From assembly GCA_037127315.1 (NCBI GenBank), contig JBBBDQ010000228.1, forward strand, positions 248,501 to 312,500: 64,000 bases of DNA, in the 5' to 3' direction. The notes beneath the pieces were generated by a model that worked only from the letters and a program-made list of their open reading frames with translations, was not told where the DNA came from and ran no database searches. The stretch is from Ascarosepion bandense (lineage: Eukaryota; Mollusca; Cephalopoda; Sepiida; Sepiidae). The translations under genes were made by a program, and so were the position numbers. Shown here one piece after another: positions 31,073-42,170 of this stretch (position 1 is its first letter; the number at the start of each line of letters is the position of its first letter).

Positions 31073-31661
31073 CACAAAAAATTTAATCCAATTAGAATAA
31101 GACTATTTTAAAATCGGCACTGCTTTTTTGGTTGCAATATTTTTTAAATATATGATTGAGCTTAATATTCCTTTTTAATTAGAATATACTTTTGTAAGCC
31201 TATTCTTATAGAAACTTCAGGCAAAGAATACAAAATAAAGTCACTCTACAAGAAAAAAATGTAGTTTTTTCTTTTTTATCTCTCCCTTCTTAATGTAAAA
31301 GTATTTACAGCGTTCTTGTCTCTTGTCCCACTCCCTTTACAAAAAAAAAAAAAAAAAACGAAAACACGTGCTTCCACCTAGTTCCGTGTCAGTATATTAA
31401 AGTTCTCCAGGAGTTAGCCAAAGCCAGTCAAAAGATGTCTCTGCAAAATGTCGAAAACGCAAAGAAATTTCATTCTTCTGACTACTGGTAACGAATACTG
31501 ATCTTAACTACTGCTGACAGGTTCTTATAATTTAGACTAGTTAAAAAAATGTTCGATTAATTCATGTTGTGTATATTTTTTTACATATATTTTTTTCAGA
31601 GTGACATTATTTTGTATTTGTCAATTGTACTTATACTAAGTACAAACTTAATTTTATTTTT
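31073..31661. other. No gene recognised
   Basis: A+T-rich, with a poly(A) run near 31341-31357. No domain-bearing frame. Confidence 0.5.
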
Positions 31662-31765
31662 TAACCAGGACGTTAGCAACCCTGTAGGTTAAACCTACAA
31701 AGGGCGGAAGAACTCTCAAGGAGTCAACCGCCAGCTAACTAGAGGTGGTGTCACAATAAATCACC

Positions 31766-32725
31766 GTGGAGAAGACAACGGTATACCACTCCACTATCTA
31801 CCCACCCCACTTAATCATGTTTATTCACGACAAATATATGAAAGCCAACAGCGTGAAGGGGGTTGCTTCCCAAGGAAACAACTCCTCGCTCGGTAAGGAC
31901 CGGCATGAGCAACAGGTGCCATCTGACCGTCATCCGGCGACTGTTATCACCAACGGCGTAAAGGGGACATTTTACTCCAAAATTTATTCTTCGCCCGGGA
32001 AAGAGCGACATGAGCAACAAGTGTCTCTGGACCGTTACTCTGCGACTGTGCGCAACAAAGAAAAAAATACTTTTGGAACATGGAACATCAGGACACTTAA
32101 CTGTGGACAACTAGAGAATGTCAAGCAGGAGATGAACAGACTGAATATCAATATCCTAGGCATATGCGAAACCAGATGGCCTAATAATGGAGACCTCATT
32201 AGTGACACTCACAGGATAATTTATGCAGGAGGCAAAAACAACGAAAAAGGAGTCGGTTTAATACTAGACAATGAAGTAAAGAAATGCGTTCTTGGATACT
32301 ATCAGCTTTCAGTGAGAGTCCTCTTGGTTAAACTGCGTGGAAGGCCCTTCAACATAGCTATCACAGTAGTTTATGCGCCGACAACTCAAAGTTTGGATGA
32401 CGAAATAGATACATTCTATTCCATACTGGACAGTGCCAAGGGTCAGTGCCAAAGCCAAGAAATTAGGATCATAATGGGGGACTTGAATGCCAAGGTAGGT
32501 AAAGAGAGGGAAGGGGACACGACCGGCAACTTTGGACTAGGAGATCGCAACCAACGAGGAGAAAAATGGGTCCAATGGTGCTCAGCCAATGACCAGGTAA
32601 TTACTAACACCTGGTTTCAAGAACCCCCACAACGTCTATGCACATGGAGAAGCCCAGGAGGCGACACGAAGAACCAAATAGATTACGTAACTATAAACAA
32701 GAGATTCAGGAACGCAGTGATCTAA
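31766..32725 (+). pseudogene. RTE endonuclease domain
   Basis: The longest real frame in the window (319 codons). After an N-terminal region with an internal duplication (GKDRHEQQV and GKERHEQQV), the endonuclease/exonuclease/phosphatase fold is clear. TWNIRTLNCG (Asn motif, ~residue 111) leads, with ICETRW (catalytic Glu, ~137), VVYAPTTQSL (~201) and IIMGDLNAKVG (Asp/Asn, ~238) following. TWRSPGGDTKNQIDYV comes near ~295. The final His motif (SGHVPVICK, about 32755) lies past a frameshift at about 32722, so the frame ends early. The enzyme would nick target DNA to start reverse transcription. The first Met at 31766 is plausible but unproven. Confidence 0.88.
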
Positions 32726-32952
32726 TGCAAAACATATCCTGGTACCGACTGTGGAAGTGGCCACGTCCCAGTCATCTGCAAACTAAGGATAAAACTCTGG
32801 AGATTGAAGAAGCCCAGCACATCACCAAGGCTGCAATACGACACGCTTATGAATGACCTCACCCTGCAGAAAGAATACACCAACAGGGTGAGAAAAAATA
32901 TGAAAAACAACTTGGAAAAAGGCACTCAAAATGGGACTCACTAAAGGAAGCG

Positions 32953-33300
32953 ATGGTGACCTCAGCGAACAACATTGCCCCAAAGGAAATCAGACGCAGA
33001 AGAAAAAACGAGTGGATGACTGAAGAGATTGTGGACATGTCGCAAAGGAGACGAAAAATAACGCCAAGATATGGAGGAGAGTACAAGAAACTTCACAGGG
33101 AGATAAGGAACAAATGTAGACAGGCTAATGAGGAATGGCTCAACAACAAATGCGCTGAAGTAGAGAGACTGAGCAGGACCAATAAAGCAGAGATTCATAG
33201 AGATAACAGAACTGAGAGGACAAAAACCTGCTCCTCAACAGGATGCATAAAATCAAAGGATGGGACAATCATATTGGAGAAAGAAGAAATACTCCAGTGA
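32953..33300 (+). pseudogene. RTE linker region before the reverse transcriptase
   Basis: A partly open region between the endonuclease and the reverse transcriptase (KNEWMTEEIVDMSQRRRKI, YKKLHREIRNKCRQANEEWL). 'WMT.EI..L...RR' followed by a charged helix is usual for the linker of RTE proteins. The reading frame differs from both flanks, showing frameshifts on each side. Confidence 0.7.
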
Positions 33301-34156
33301 TGGTAAGAATATATAAAGGATCTTTTCTGCGACAACCGAGAGTACACAAGGAGATGGATGGACCGGAAATACTAAAATCCGAAGTGGAAGCTACAATGGC
33401 TAAACTGAACAGAAACAAAGCAGCTGGTCCAGACGGCATCGTGATAGAGTTTCTGATAGCCCTGGAAGAATATGGCATAGAAGAAATTACCGACGTAATA
33501 AACGAAATTTATAGTAGTAGAATAATACCAGATGATCTATGCAAGTCGATATTTATAGCACTGCCGAAGAAACCAGGTGCAAACGAACTACATAGAACTA
33601 TCAGCTTAATGAGTCACATTACAAAACTGATTGTCAGAATCCTGATGAATAGAGCGAGAAGCAGAATCAGGCCAGAGATTGGACAGGAACAGTGCAGCTT
33701 CGTCAAAGACACTGGAACAAGGAACGCCATATTCATGATTAGGATGCTCTCCGAAACGGCAATACAAATGAAGAAAGACTTGTACCAATGTTTTATTGAC
33801 TATGCGAAGGCATTCGACAAGATTCGACAAGATTGATGGAGATGCTCGGCAGCCTCGAAGTTTTTGGGAAAGACATCAGAATAATCAAGAATCTCTACTG
33901 GCAGCAAACGGGCTGCATACGGACAGGTTACGATTTCAGCAGATTTACAAAGATAGAAAGAGACGTAAGACAAGGATATGTCTTTTCACCGGATCTTTTC
34001 AACTTGTACGGCGAGAATATCATAAGGACCCTAGATGACACACCAGGATTTGTTATTGGAAGCCACAACTTGAACAACATAAGGTATGCAGATGATACAG
34101 TGCTGATTGCAGACACGGAAAGGAAACCTTCTACAGAAGGTAGCGGTGGAGAGTGA
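33243..34156 (+). pseudogene. RTE reverse transcriptase domain
   Basis: Two frames joined by a shift near 33833. The first (33243-33836) holds NKAAGPDGIVIEFL (motif 1), HRTISLMSHITKLIVRILMN (motif 2 region), IGQEQCSFVKDTGTRNAIFM, and CFIDYAKAFDKI (motif A, catalytic Asp). The second (33833-34156) holds VRQGYVFSPDLFNLY (motif B) and NNIRYADDTVLIAD (motif C, YADD). All catalytic aspartates are present in the pieces, but no single frame carries them. Confidence 0.88.
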
Positions 34157-34195
34157 CAAAAAGAACTGCAATAAAGCTTTAAGAAAACTGAATGC

Positions 34196-34864
34196 ATGGT
34201 CATCAGCAAAAGGCGCGACCCAAAATGCCAAATACAGGTGGGGGAAACCAGAATCAAGCAGGTACAAAAATTTAAATACCTAGGAAGTGTTCTAACGGGA
34301 GATGGAAAGTGCGACACAAAGATCCAGAGGAGAATTGTCATGGCAAAGGACGCGTTTCAGAAGCTGAGTAAAGTACTAGCAGACAGCAAAATTTCACTAG
34401 AAACAAAGTAAAGTGTGCTGGATTGCTATGTGATGTCAGTTCTTCAATACAGCCGTGAATGCTGAACAATATAATCGAAAATGAGGACAAAACTGGAAGC
34501 AGCGGAAATGTTGTTCTACAGAAGGATGCTGCGGATATCGTGAACTGAGCATGCAAGCAACGATAAGGTGTTGGAAATAATGGCAACGAAAAGGAAATTA
34601 ATACTGAGCATCAGGAAGAGACAACTGAAGTTCCTGGGACACGCAATGAGGAAGGAGAGCTTGGAGAACCTGATAATGACTGGCCAGATAGAAGGAAAGA
34701 GAGACAGAAGAAGGCAGCTGATAACATATTTGCAGGGTCTGATCAGGTGGATGACGGAACGGGTGTTGCCAGGAGTAACAGGAGCAAACATACTAAGAGC
34801 TACAAGAGATAGGGAGACGTATAGAACCATGATCGCCTACGTCCTGAAGGGACAGGGCACATAG
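34196..34864 (+). pseudogene. RTE C-terminal tail
   Basis: Resumes with KQVQKFKYLGSVLTGDGKCD, then MAKDAFQKLSKVLADSKI. A stop at 34411 and decay follow, then KRKLILSIRKRQLKFLGHAM through RDRETYRTMIAYVLKGQGT to the stop at 34862. This region ('YLG..I..DG', 'LGH..R', 'W...I') is conserved in RTE proteins downstream of the polymerase and is the part most often seen in truncated copies. Confidence 0.85.
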
Positions 34865-34876
34865 AAGAAGAAGATA

Positions 34877-35582
34877 CTTTTGTATAAATACAAAATCAGG
34901 ATTGCATGCATTTCTTGGAAACAAACTAGCTTTTCTTCGTCTACACGAAATACTGGGATTATGCCAAATACTGACATTGTACCGTTGTTTAAATATCTAA
35001 CCCGATTTTCTTTCTTTTACTATTTTTTCTGTTCTGTTTAGTTACTTTAATATATTCTCGCACTATCCGGGTCATTATGATTATAGAGGCATCCCACGTA
35101 CTTTAGCCATATGAACACATATACAGCAGCTAACTCAGTAGGAATATGCGTAGAGCGGATAGATATAATTTTTTATCAACTGGTTTTTAATTTAAAAAAA
35201 TTCCTACTCCTAAACCGTTTCCCCCCTCAAGACTTGAACCTAGTTATCCCTGCTATTTAACCCGGATTGAAAGGGGAAATATTCATATCTCTCCTAAGAG
35301 TATGTGCGGAAGTGAACACAAACCTCACGACCTGAATTCGAACACAGCAAACCGACTTCTTTTTTCGACTTCTCTTATTAATCGTAACGCTAACTGCATA
35401 GAGGATGTACATTCACATTCTTTTAATGGTCCTGAGTATGACGGAAAACTGCATCTGGCAGCGAGGCCTCGGAATCGGAGGTTGTGAGAAGAATGGGACC
35501 ATCTCTTAATTGCTGCTGTTTTCAGGTATACCCTGATCCAGAATGGCAGCGGCTGTTAGGGTCTCAGCTATGGGTAAATTAT
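34877..35582. other. No gene recognised
   Basis: At about 35240-35350 a weak SINE-like body occurs (TTTAACCCGGATTGAAAGGG, then TGAATTCGAACACAG). The rest is unassigned. Confidence 0.45.
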
Positions 35583-35905
35583 TAACCCCCAAATGGAGTC
35601 AAAACTCTATGAAAGTATAGAAATCGACTTTTATAGAAAAATATAGATTTTTGAAGAAAAAGTATTAACAAAAATGCATTTTTGAAGGAAAAATTGTCAT
35701 TATGTATTTTTGAAAGAAAAAATCATTGTCAGCAATACATTTCTGAATACAAAACTAGAATACATCTTCATTTTTCTAAAATAAAATAAAAATATGTTCA
35801 TCATAATCTGATTAAATCACCCTTCTCACTATTACCAAACATTTAAAAAAATACCTTTTTGGCATTAAATAACCTACAGAGGTTGACATGCCGTGAAACA
35901 AAATT
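35583..35905 (+). repeat. Family D repeat, near complete 3' half
   Basis: CAAAACTCTATGAAAGTATA, then iterated GAAGAAAAAGTATTA / GAAAAAATCATTGTCAGCAA units, and the tail GGCATTAAATAACC...GAGGTTGACATGCC...AAACAAAA. This clarifies what the 3' part of the composite SINE looks like when it is separate. Confidence 0.6.
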
Positions 35906-36450
35906 CAAAATTCTTATCAAATATACCATTTGAAATGCAAATAATGGTGATAAGTGCGGACCGTTTTGGAAGCCTGACCCTTCCAAATGTCACTTGATTG
36001 AGAATCGATGCAAATAGTGGTGAGGCTAAATTTCAGATGATGAAAGAGTCTGAGGCAACAACGCTGACACCATGCGCAGTAATTGGAGCTAAGCACAGGG
36101 TAATGTTAGCTCGGACAGATATATTGGCAAATATAAAAAAGATGTCTTAAGTGTGATTCAAAATTATGAGGCTAACCAAGGTCTTTATAGGCCGTATTTG
36201 ATATGAATGACGTATAGGTGAGACCGCATAATAAACGGTAAAATGTGGTCGATGATCACATATTTTCATGTTAAATAACTTCTTTCTGTGGATTTCGATG
36301 ATGTTGGCTTATGAAAGAAAGATGATGAAATCTTGGCTAGAATTTGATCATTCCTTGTTTGCTAACTTCTGAAGACTCTACAAATACACTGGCATCATTT
36401 ATTTACAATTGATTCTTTAGTGTTTTTCCATATGCTTTTCAGATAATTGT
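35906..36450. other. No gene recognised
   Basis: Unassigned; no domain-bearing frame and no repeat I can name. Confidence 0.45.
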
Positions 36451-36704
36451 AGCCGAGTTTGAATTCCAAATGAACTTATTAAATTCACATACCCGCAAAT
36501 ACCCTTGGGAAAGGTATGAATACGTCGTTTCTCCCTCTAGCTATAGGTTAAATAGCAGGACACTGTGTTCTATACCCTTGGTTGGCAACCAGTCTACTGC
36601 AGAAAATAATGGCAACCTACAGCTGAAGAGTCGTCTGCCTTGTTAATCTCTTTCGGGACATGATCGCCTAAGCGTGTATCACGTATGGCACTTAACTGAC
36701 TGAC
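36451..36704 (+). repeat. SINE-A copy, 5'-truncated
   Basis: Begins at GTAGCCGAGTTTGAATTCCA (the B box), so the A box is missing. Body present. The hairpin is reduced (CTCTTTCGGGACATG). Ends ACTGACTGACT. Confidence 0.8.
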
Positions 36705-37499
36705 TATTACAGTCAATAATATTAGCTGTTTCCTTACAAGGACACATTCAGCATTCATTGACCGAACAGCCAGAGATACCTTCGGATGGAAGTTATAAAA
36801 TCTTTTTCTTAAGACAATTTTTCTAGAAAATAGGATTCACAAGATCATTAATTGTTATAATTATTTCCAGTATTAAGGAGGGGCTTTCTTTCTAGCCTTT
36901 CTTTGAAATAGTTTGAATCATCAACATCTTGTTTCTGTCATCACATGTCATAAGTCACATACGCTATCCATACGCTACTTCTTTCTTGCAGATATTGAAA
37001 GTCATCAAGTGAAATGGTTTCTGTCATTTTGTACATTTTTTTATCATTTCACCCCAAGCAAAGCCACTAGCTTTATATATCTTGGTGACCAACAGAATAT
37101 AACTGAACGTAAAAATAATTTATTCCTGTCAAAGTTGAAAAAGAAAACACGCAATGATTTGAATCGAAACTGAAATGCAGAAAGAACATTTATCAAGGTT
37201 AAAATATATAAAACAATGAAATGCGGTATTTGACTCGCAGAATATAATTTAAATAAATTATTTGGTCAGGAGCGAAAAAATGCAGAAACAATTTTCAAGG
37301 TCAGAAATAAACAATGATGAACGAAATGAATTATATTTTAGTAAGCCGACAAAAGATATGGTTTTTGAGAGCTGAAACAAAAACAAATAAACAGGCTCTG
37401 CATCAGAGTGTCAATGTTAGAAAAAATTTAAACAATGAAATAAACAAGAATTTTATTACATCAAAATACTACTGGCCAAAGACAATAATTGCTGAGTAT
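36705..37499. other. No gene; short CR1-like tail remnant
   Basis: At 37036-37068 a minus-strand fragment of the CR1-like tail (TTATCATTTCACCCCAAGCA) is visible. Otherwise unassigned. Confidence 0.45.
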
Positions 37500-37790
37500 G
37501 CCTACCAGGGGATGGCGAAATTATGTGAAGCTCGACAGGGCCTGAAGACCGGTTTTTCCTGGGTAGAGAGAGCAGACAAGCCAGAGGACTCAAAGAGAAC
37601 GTAAGGAAGGCAACGCCATCCTTCACTCCCTTGTATGTGCGTATACGCGTGCTTCTGCTGACTTCCCCTCTACACACACCCGTTACTGAAGAAAATATAA
37701 AGAATAAGTTAATATGTTTATATACGTTGTTCATGTTGGTTATTGATGTCAAGGTGATTGTGTATCAGAAGCAGCACTATATATCACACG
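37500..37790 (+). repeat. LTR-like repeat
   Basis: Related to 41640-42170 (opposite strand). Both contain GGTTTTTCC, then GAGGACTC-AA-ACG-AAGGAAG in similar spacing, a CACAC...CGTTACTG/CGTTGTCAT section, AAAATATAA, and a TATATACG...TTGTTCATGTTGGT-like end. This pattern suggests a pair of solo LTRs of one retrotransposon family. No gag or pol was seen nearby. Confidence 0.4.
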
Positions 37791-38169
37791 CGAGTGGTAT
37801 ATAACACAAGGATGCAAGGAGTTAGTGCGTGTTAGAAAATATGAGAAAATCTACTATTATGGAAAGCGAGAAATAAAAGAACAAGGATTGATGCAGAAGA
37901 TAACGATTGGCATTGGATTTAAATTTTCTGAAGATCAAAGTTAACTGGCAAGTAAGAATCAGAAGAATCTTCCACAAGTGAGGAGTGCAATAGAAGAGAC
38001 TGTCAGGATCAATCCATGTAGAATGCCGAAAATATTGCGTCTATTAAAAAAAAATATTTAGACTGGAACTATAGTTTATGAAGTTATGCAAGCAATTTAA
38101 AATTTATAATCAGTTTGTAAAATAAAGTTTCTTTATAACAGACTGCCAATTGCAGTGGAAGAATTTCTT
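37791..38169. other. No gene recognised
   Basis: Unassigned sequence between an LTR-like repeat and the composite SINE. Its last bases (38170 onward) form the composite's target site. Confidence 0.4.
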
Positions 38170-38181
38170 TCATTTTCTCGC

Positions 38182-38623
38182 GGCTTACGGTTGAATGCAC
38201 CGGTTCTCGCTCGATCACCGAAGTTAAGCAACGTTGAGCCTAGTCAGTACTTAGATGGGTGACCGCTTGGGAATACCAGGTGCTGTAAGCGTATAGTGAC
38301 GGATGTGCTTGCGGGTGCAGTGGATGTCGGCTCGGAAAGAGAAATCAGTGAGCCGAGTTTGAATTCCAGTTGAATACGCAGCATTCACTTAATCACTGGT
38401 ACCCTTGGGAAAGGTATTAATCCGTCCCTTCCCTCCAGTTATGGGTTAAATAACAAGGGTAGGACTTGGGGAGCCTGCTCTTAAAAACAAATCCCAATGA
38501 ATCTGGATACTCGAAAAGGAAAATGTTGTAAAAATAAAATAACCTTACCCAAGATCATTGGTTATGACCTTAAATGATCTCATAAAGATTGATAGGTCGT
38601 TAAACCTCGAAACAAACAAAAAA
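38182..38623 (+). mobile_element. Composite 5S rRNA/tRNA SINE with 12-bp duplication
   Basis: A 442-bp element flanked by TCATTTTCTCGC at 38170-38181 and 38624-38635. It consists of three parts. First comes a 5S rRNA-derived head (38182-38290) with GAAGTTAAGCAACGTTGAGC and GACCGCTTGGGAATACCAGG. Next, after a short linker (GTATAGTGACGG), comes a tRNA-like SINE-A head (38303 to about 38457) with GGGTGCAGTGGATGTCGGCT and GAGTTTGAATTCC. Last is a third region (ACTTGGGGAGCCTGCTC... CCAATGAATCTGGATACTCG) ending in the family D tail (TTAAATGATCTCATAAAGAT...AAACAAACAAA). The duplication spans the whole unit, so it retroposed as one piece. The 5S part lacks about 10 nt near its start. Confidence 0.92.
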
Positions 38624-38769
38624 TCATTTTCTCGCATTGAAATTCGATTAATTCCAGATTCTCACTCCTTTCAATATCTTTAATATATCTGTTCATTTGT
38701 AATTATCAGACAACGGAGCCAATAAGTCGAAAAGGGTTACTGATTATGAGAGAATTATTGCTTCATTTA
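38624..38769. other. Flank of composite SINE; unassigned
   Basis: The first 12 bases are the right target-site duplication. No other feature was recognised. Confidence 0.5.
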
Positions 38770-39390
38770 ACAATATTGAACAATGCTGCCATATCCATCC
38801 GGGCGCTCCTGCTATCCACCTCGGTGTCCTCGGCCAAATTAACGGAGAATCTGTAATGTGATCGATCCCGACTTGGCAGTTAGGATACAGTCGCTTTCTC
38901 TCCGACGCAGTGTAACTTCCCTGTGACTCTTATACAAATAGTTTCACAGCTTTTGCTCCGATGAACTTAATTCACTGGTACTCCCTATATATGAATTTAC
39001 TCGAGCCACAAGATTAACAACTAGGTCTCATCCTTTTACTGTGAAACCGATAAATTGTAAACGCACATTCTACTCCATCAGCTTCTTTTCTTGCACATCC
39101 CGCCTGTGGAATTCCCTTCCGCATACTTGCTTTCCCGACAGCTATAATAGCCAAGAATTTAAATGTAAAGTCAATAGTCATCTCCTATCTCACTAACTTA
39201 CATTCCCTCTCTTATGCTTTTTTCTTCGTCCACCCCACTTTCATCAGTATTCTCTTTTTTCTCATACTCTTTTCCTGACACCCCCTGTTATCTGTCACTC
39301 TTTCTCATAACATTCCCTCTATGTAACCCTTTACCCAACAGTGGCAGTAAAATGCCTTGCTCGGGGCCACACGATTATATATATAAAAAA
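38770..39390 (+). pseudogene. CR1-like LINE 3' end, older copy
   Basis: A degraded coding end (CCHIHPGAPAIHLGVLGQIN equivalent to 'YCCHLWSGAPAVLLSVLDKL'; ACGIPFRILAFPTAI equivalent to 'LWNSLP..CFPDGY'), then a 3' UTR and a tail with CAGTGGCAGTAAAATGCCTT and GCTCGGGGCCACACGATT. Many stops. Confidence 0.65.
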
Positions 39391-39529
39391 TAAGGTTGTT
39401 GGTCATTTTTAATATCAGCGGCCAATTTTTCTTTATTCTTTAAAAACGGGCCAAAAAGATGTAAATAAGGATGGTCTTGCTAACACTTACAGGCTTCATT
39501 CGCTGGAAGTTAATCATTGCCAGTGCATT
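39391..39529. other. Short unassigned stretch
   Basis: Includes the end of an A/T-rich LINE tail; nothing recognised. Confidence 0.4.
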
Positions 39530-39635
39530 TGTATGCAGGTGACAGTTTAATTATTTCTGAATAATTTTGACGCCATGCAAGATATCTATGAGAAGGTCTC
39601 TGTTTGACGAGATAATTTAAGAATATGATATCAAC
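39530..39635 (+). repeat. Repeat family E, copy 1
   Basis: Shares TTGTATGCAG-TGACAGTTTA, ATTTCTGAAT, and CGCCATGCA...ATGA with 41195-41300 and 46140-46245. The function is unknown. Confidence 0.45.
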
Positions 39636-41069
39636 CTATTCTATATTTCCTTAGGTCCTGTCCTAAATTTGTGATAAATGATCCGTAGTTCAAGGTATTT
39701 CAAAAGTTTAATACTTGCTGACTCCACAGCCTGACTTTTTACAATGGATACAGAGTTAATATCAGTACTGTCTTCATTTGAATTCCAGTATGTTTTTAAT
39801 AATCAATAATTTAGTTTCAATTATTTACAACGTCAGTTTGTTTCTTTTTCCCGAAGAATTCCGTATCATTTTATTCAATATAATAACTAATTTTATTTAA
39901 GTATTTTATTAATTAAAAAACTTTATTAAATAGAAGTTATCTTCATTTTTGTTTTTATATGCGATTTTAAGATAAAATGCCAAAATATCATGTCTTTTCA
40001 TGGTTATCATGATTCTTTACATATTTCTTTTTTACATTTAAATTACGCGTTCTTGGGAAAGATAGTTAACTCGTTTTGTTTTTGCTTTTTTCACGGCTTA
40101 AAATTCAAAGTTTTCATTCTTCTAGACTAGTTGCCATCCAAGGAAAGAGAGTATAATATATCCTGCTAATTAAGCAAATGTCAGGAGTGTAACAGGATAG
40201 CTATTCATGTCTTTCGCTAGGACATTTGTGCGAAAGTGAACGCCACCGAATTTGAACTCAATTTTCCGTTTCAAATTTTTTCCGTTTCAAATTTTTTCCG
40301 CTAAACTACCAGCAGATCCTCAAGTTGCCGCTAGCAATACATAAATGTTTTATTCAACTAAATTCAAAGATATTTTTTTATACTTTGCAAATACATTTAG
40401 GAAAGGCATGAATCCATCACTCCCCACCAAACACACACAGCTATGAGTCTTATAGCTTTAGATGCTAACCGCTGTAGGAGATGGAAAACTCGAAAGCTTC
40501 AACTAAGTATTAAATCGCCTCACCAACACCTAAGAGTTGTGAGTAAATTTACACACATGAAGATATGTTCCCCAATGAAAGAAGTTTTTCTAAAAGGAGT
40601 GGGAAGGCCCTGAATTTGGATCTGATAAAATCTCAGGAGCTTTCATTTATGGTAATTTTGTAGTTTGATTTATTTTTGTGTCAATATTCAACGAATTTTT
40701 CACATTATTTTCAACTATTGTTCGTTTTCATAAATATTTTATCCGTTCCATTTTCCAACTTTCATCTGGTGAAATTTAGTACAGTGAGAATTTTGTTTCT
40801 TATCATTTTTGTTCATATAACTACGTTTGTATTCAATGTCAGGTTCTTTTTTTTTTTTACTTTTATTTGACGAAATGTTGCTATCGCATTTTTTCTCTTT
40901 TTTCCAAACTTCAGACACGAAGCCCTAAAAAGACTGAAAAAGCTAGAAGCCATGACAAAAGCAGACACATACGACAGGGTCATATGAAGATAAGTGAAGT
41001 TCAACAAACAGGCCAGCCTGCTGACCACGGAGACATTGCCGATTTTAAAAGTACATGAATCTAATGACA
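39636..41069. other. No gene; tRNA-like SINE relics
   Basis: Contains weak minus-strand SINE-like remnants near 40085-40330 (with TTCCGTTTCAAATTTT duplicated) and a plus-strand SINE-A-like piece near 40375-40490. The forward stretch 40908-40985 follows a pyrimidine-rich AG and encodes HEALKRLKKLEAMTKADTYD; its nature is unclear. Confidence 0.4.
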
Positions 41070-41160
41070 ATTAGAGAGAAGAATACTAAACAGTTATATA
41101 ATAGGAGTCTTCCTATATGGCAGTGAAGGACGGACATTCTCTTCTTTAAATAAATATGTG
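41070..41160 (+). pseudogene. RTE-like LINE micro-relic
   Basis: The forward frame gives RRILNSYIIGVFLYGSEGRT, matching 'RVLDCYVMSVLQYGSECWT' of the RTE C-terminal region. Very short. Confidence 0.4.
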
Positions 41161-41194
41161 ATTTAAGCAAAATAAAAAAAATTCTTAGAAAGCG

Positions 41195-41300
41195 GTTGTA
41201 TGCAGCTGACAGTTTAGATATTTCTGAATGGGTTTAGCGCCATCGATATGAAAGTTTCGTTTTGATGAGGCTATTTCCAGGCTGATGTTTTAGTTCGTAG
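41195..41300 (+). repeat. Repeat family E, copy 2
   Basis: TTGTATGCAGCTGACAGTTT, TAGATATTTCTGAAT, GCGCCAT...GATGAGGCTATTT. See copy 1. Confidence 0.45.
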
Positions 41301-41639
41301 ATATTTGCGATGTTGGCATATAAAAATTAGAGTTTGTATAATAACTTAGTACACTAATCTGTAACTAAAAATTTATGATAAGAGATAAAGGAATTCGAAA
41401 TGGGAGGGGCTGCTCTAGGTTTAATTACTGGAAAACAAAAACATAACAGTTCTATTAGTTCTTAAACAGCATTTCAGATCAAGACTTTCATATAGATACC
41501 ATGCATACTACTAAAATCGTTCATATGATACAAACGTAATTCGAAGAGAAAATAATGACACAATCAAGATGTTGACATTTCACAATATTCAAACAAAAGT
41601 TTAGGAAGGAATCCATGATCATTTACTACCAAGCAAGTG
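41301..41639. other. No gene recognised
   Basis: Unassigned A+T-rich sequence. Confidence 0.45.
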
Positions 41640-42170
41640 AATAATGCAACTAAAATCCAACAGTTTAATTCAGAGTAAATTAAAATGAGAAAGCCTCGTT
41701 TTGTTATATACCCTGGAAACCAAGGATGACGATCGTCTTGGCCGACCAACGATGAACAACCAACACGTATATATAAAAAATATTATATTTTTCTTCTCTC
41801 CGATGACAACGGTGTGGAGTAGGAGGCAGCCGGAGAAATAGCACACAGGTCTACGAGAGGTTGACTGGCTGGAGTTGTCTTCTCTTCCTTGCGTTTTCTT
41901 CGAGTCCTCACCGTTCTCTGATCTCTGAACTCGACTCGGAAAAACCACGCTCTTATATCAGCTGAAATATGCCGACTTCCGCTTAATATGCCGACTTCCG
42001 CTTAATATGCCGACTTCCGCTTAATTGCGTCATCCGTTGTCCAGGCGCATTTATTTATCATTTTTGTCTAATTATTATAGCTGCCTTTGACGTCATCACA
42101 TTCTTGCTCCATTGTTTAATACTTCTTGTTTGATCTAATTAATATTCTGTGCGTCACAGATGCGACATCT
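41640..42170 (-). repeat. LTR-like repeat with TATA box
   Basis: On the minus strand the sequence begins near TGTGACGCACAG. It has three tandem units of ATTAAGCGGAAGTCGGCAT (about 41968-42025), then GATATAAGAGCG (a good TATA box), then a transcribed-type region ending near CGTGTTGGTTGTTCATCG. The layout (enhancer-like repeats, TATA, leader) and the resemblance to 37500-37790 suggest a solo LTR. Ends and target duplications could not be fixed. The minus-strand frame at 41670-41948 is probably chance. Confidence 0.45.

Larger units (their letters stand above)
31662..34876 (+). mobile_element. Near full-length RTE-type LINE
   Basis: About 3.2 kb covering a 5' UTR (with GTTAGCAACCCTGTAGG), an apurinic-type endonuclease, a reverse transcriptase, the RTE C-terminal tail, and a short (GAA)n 3' end. 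The order endonuclease-reverse transcriptase in a single short element, and the C-terminal 'YRRMLRISWTEHA' block, are typical of the RTE clade. At least three frameshifts (near 32725, between 32950 and 33300, and near 33830) and stops near 34156 and 34411 inactivate it. At least nine shorter fragments of the same family lie elsewhere in this window. Confidence 0.9.
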
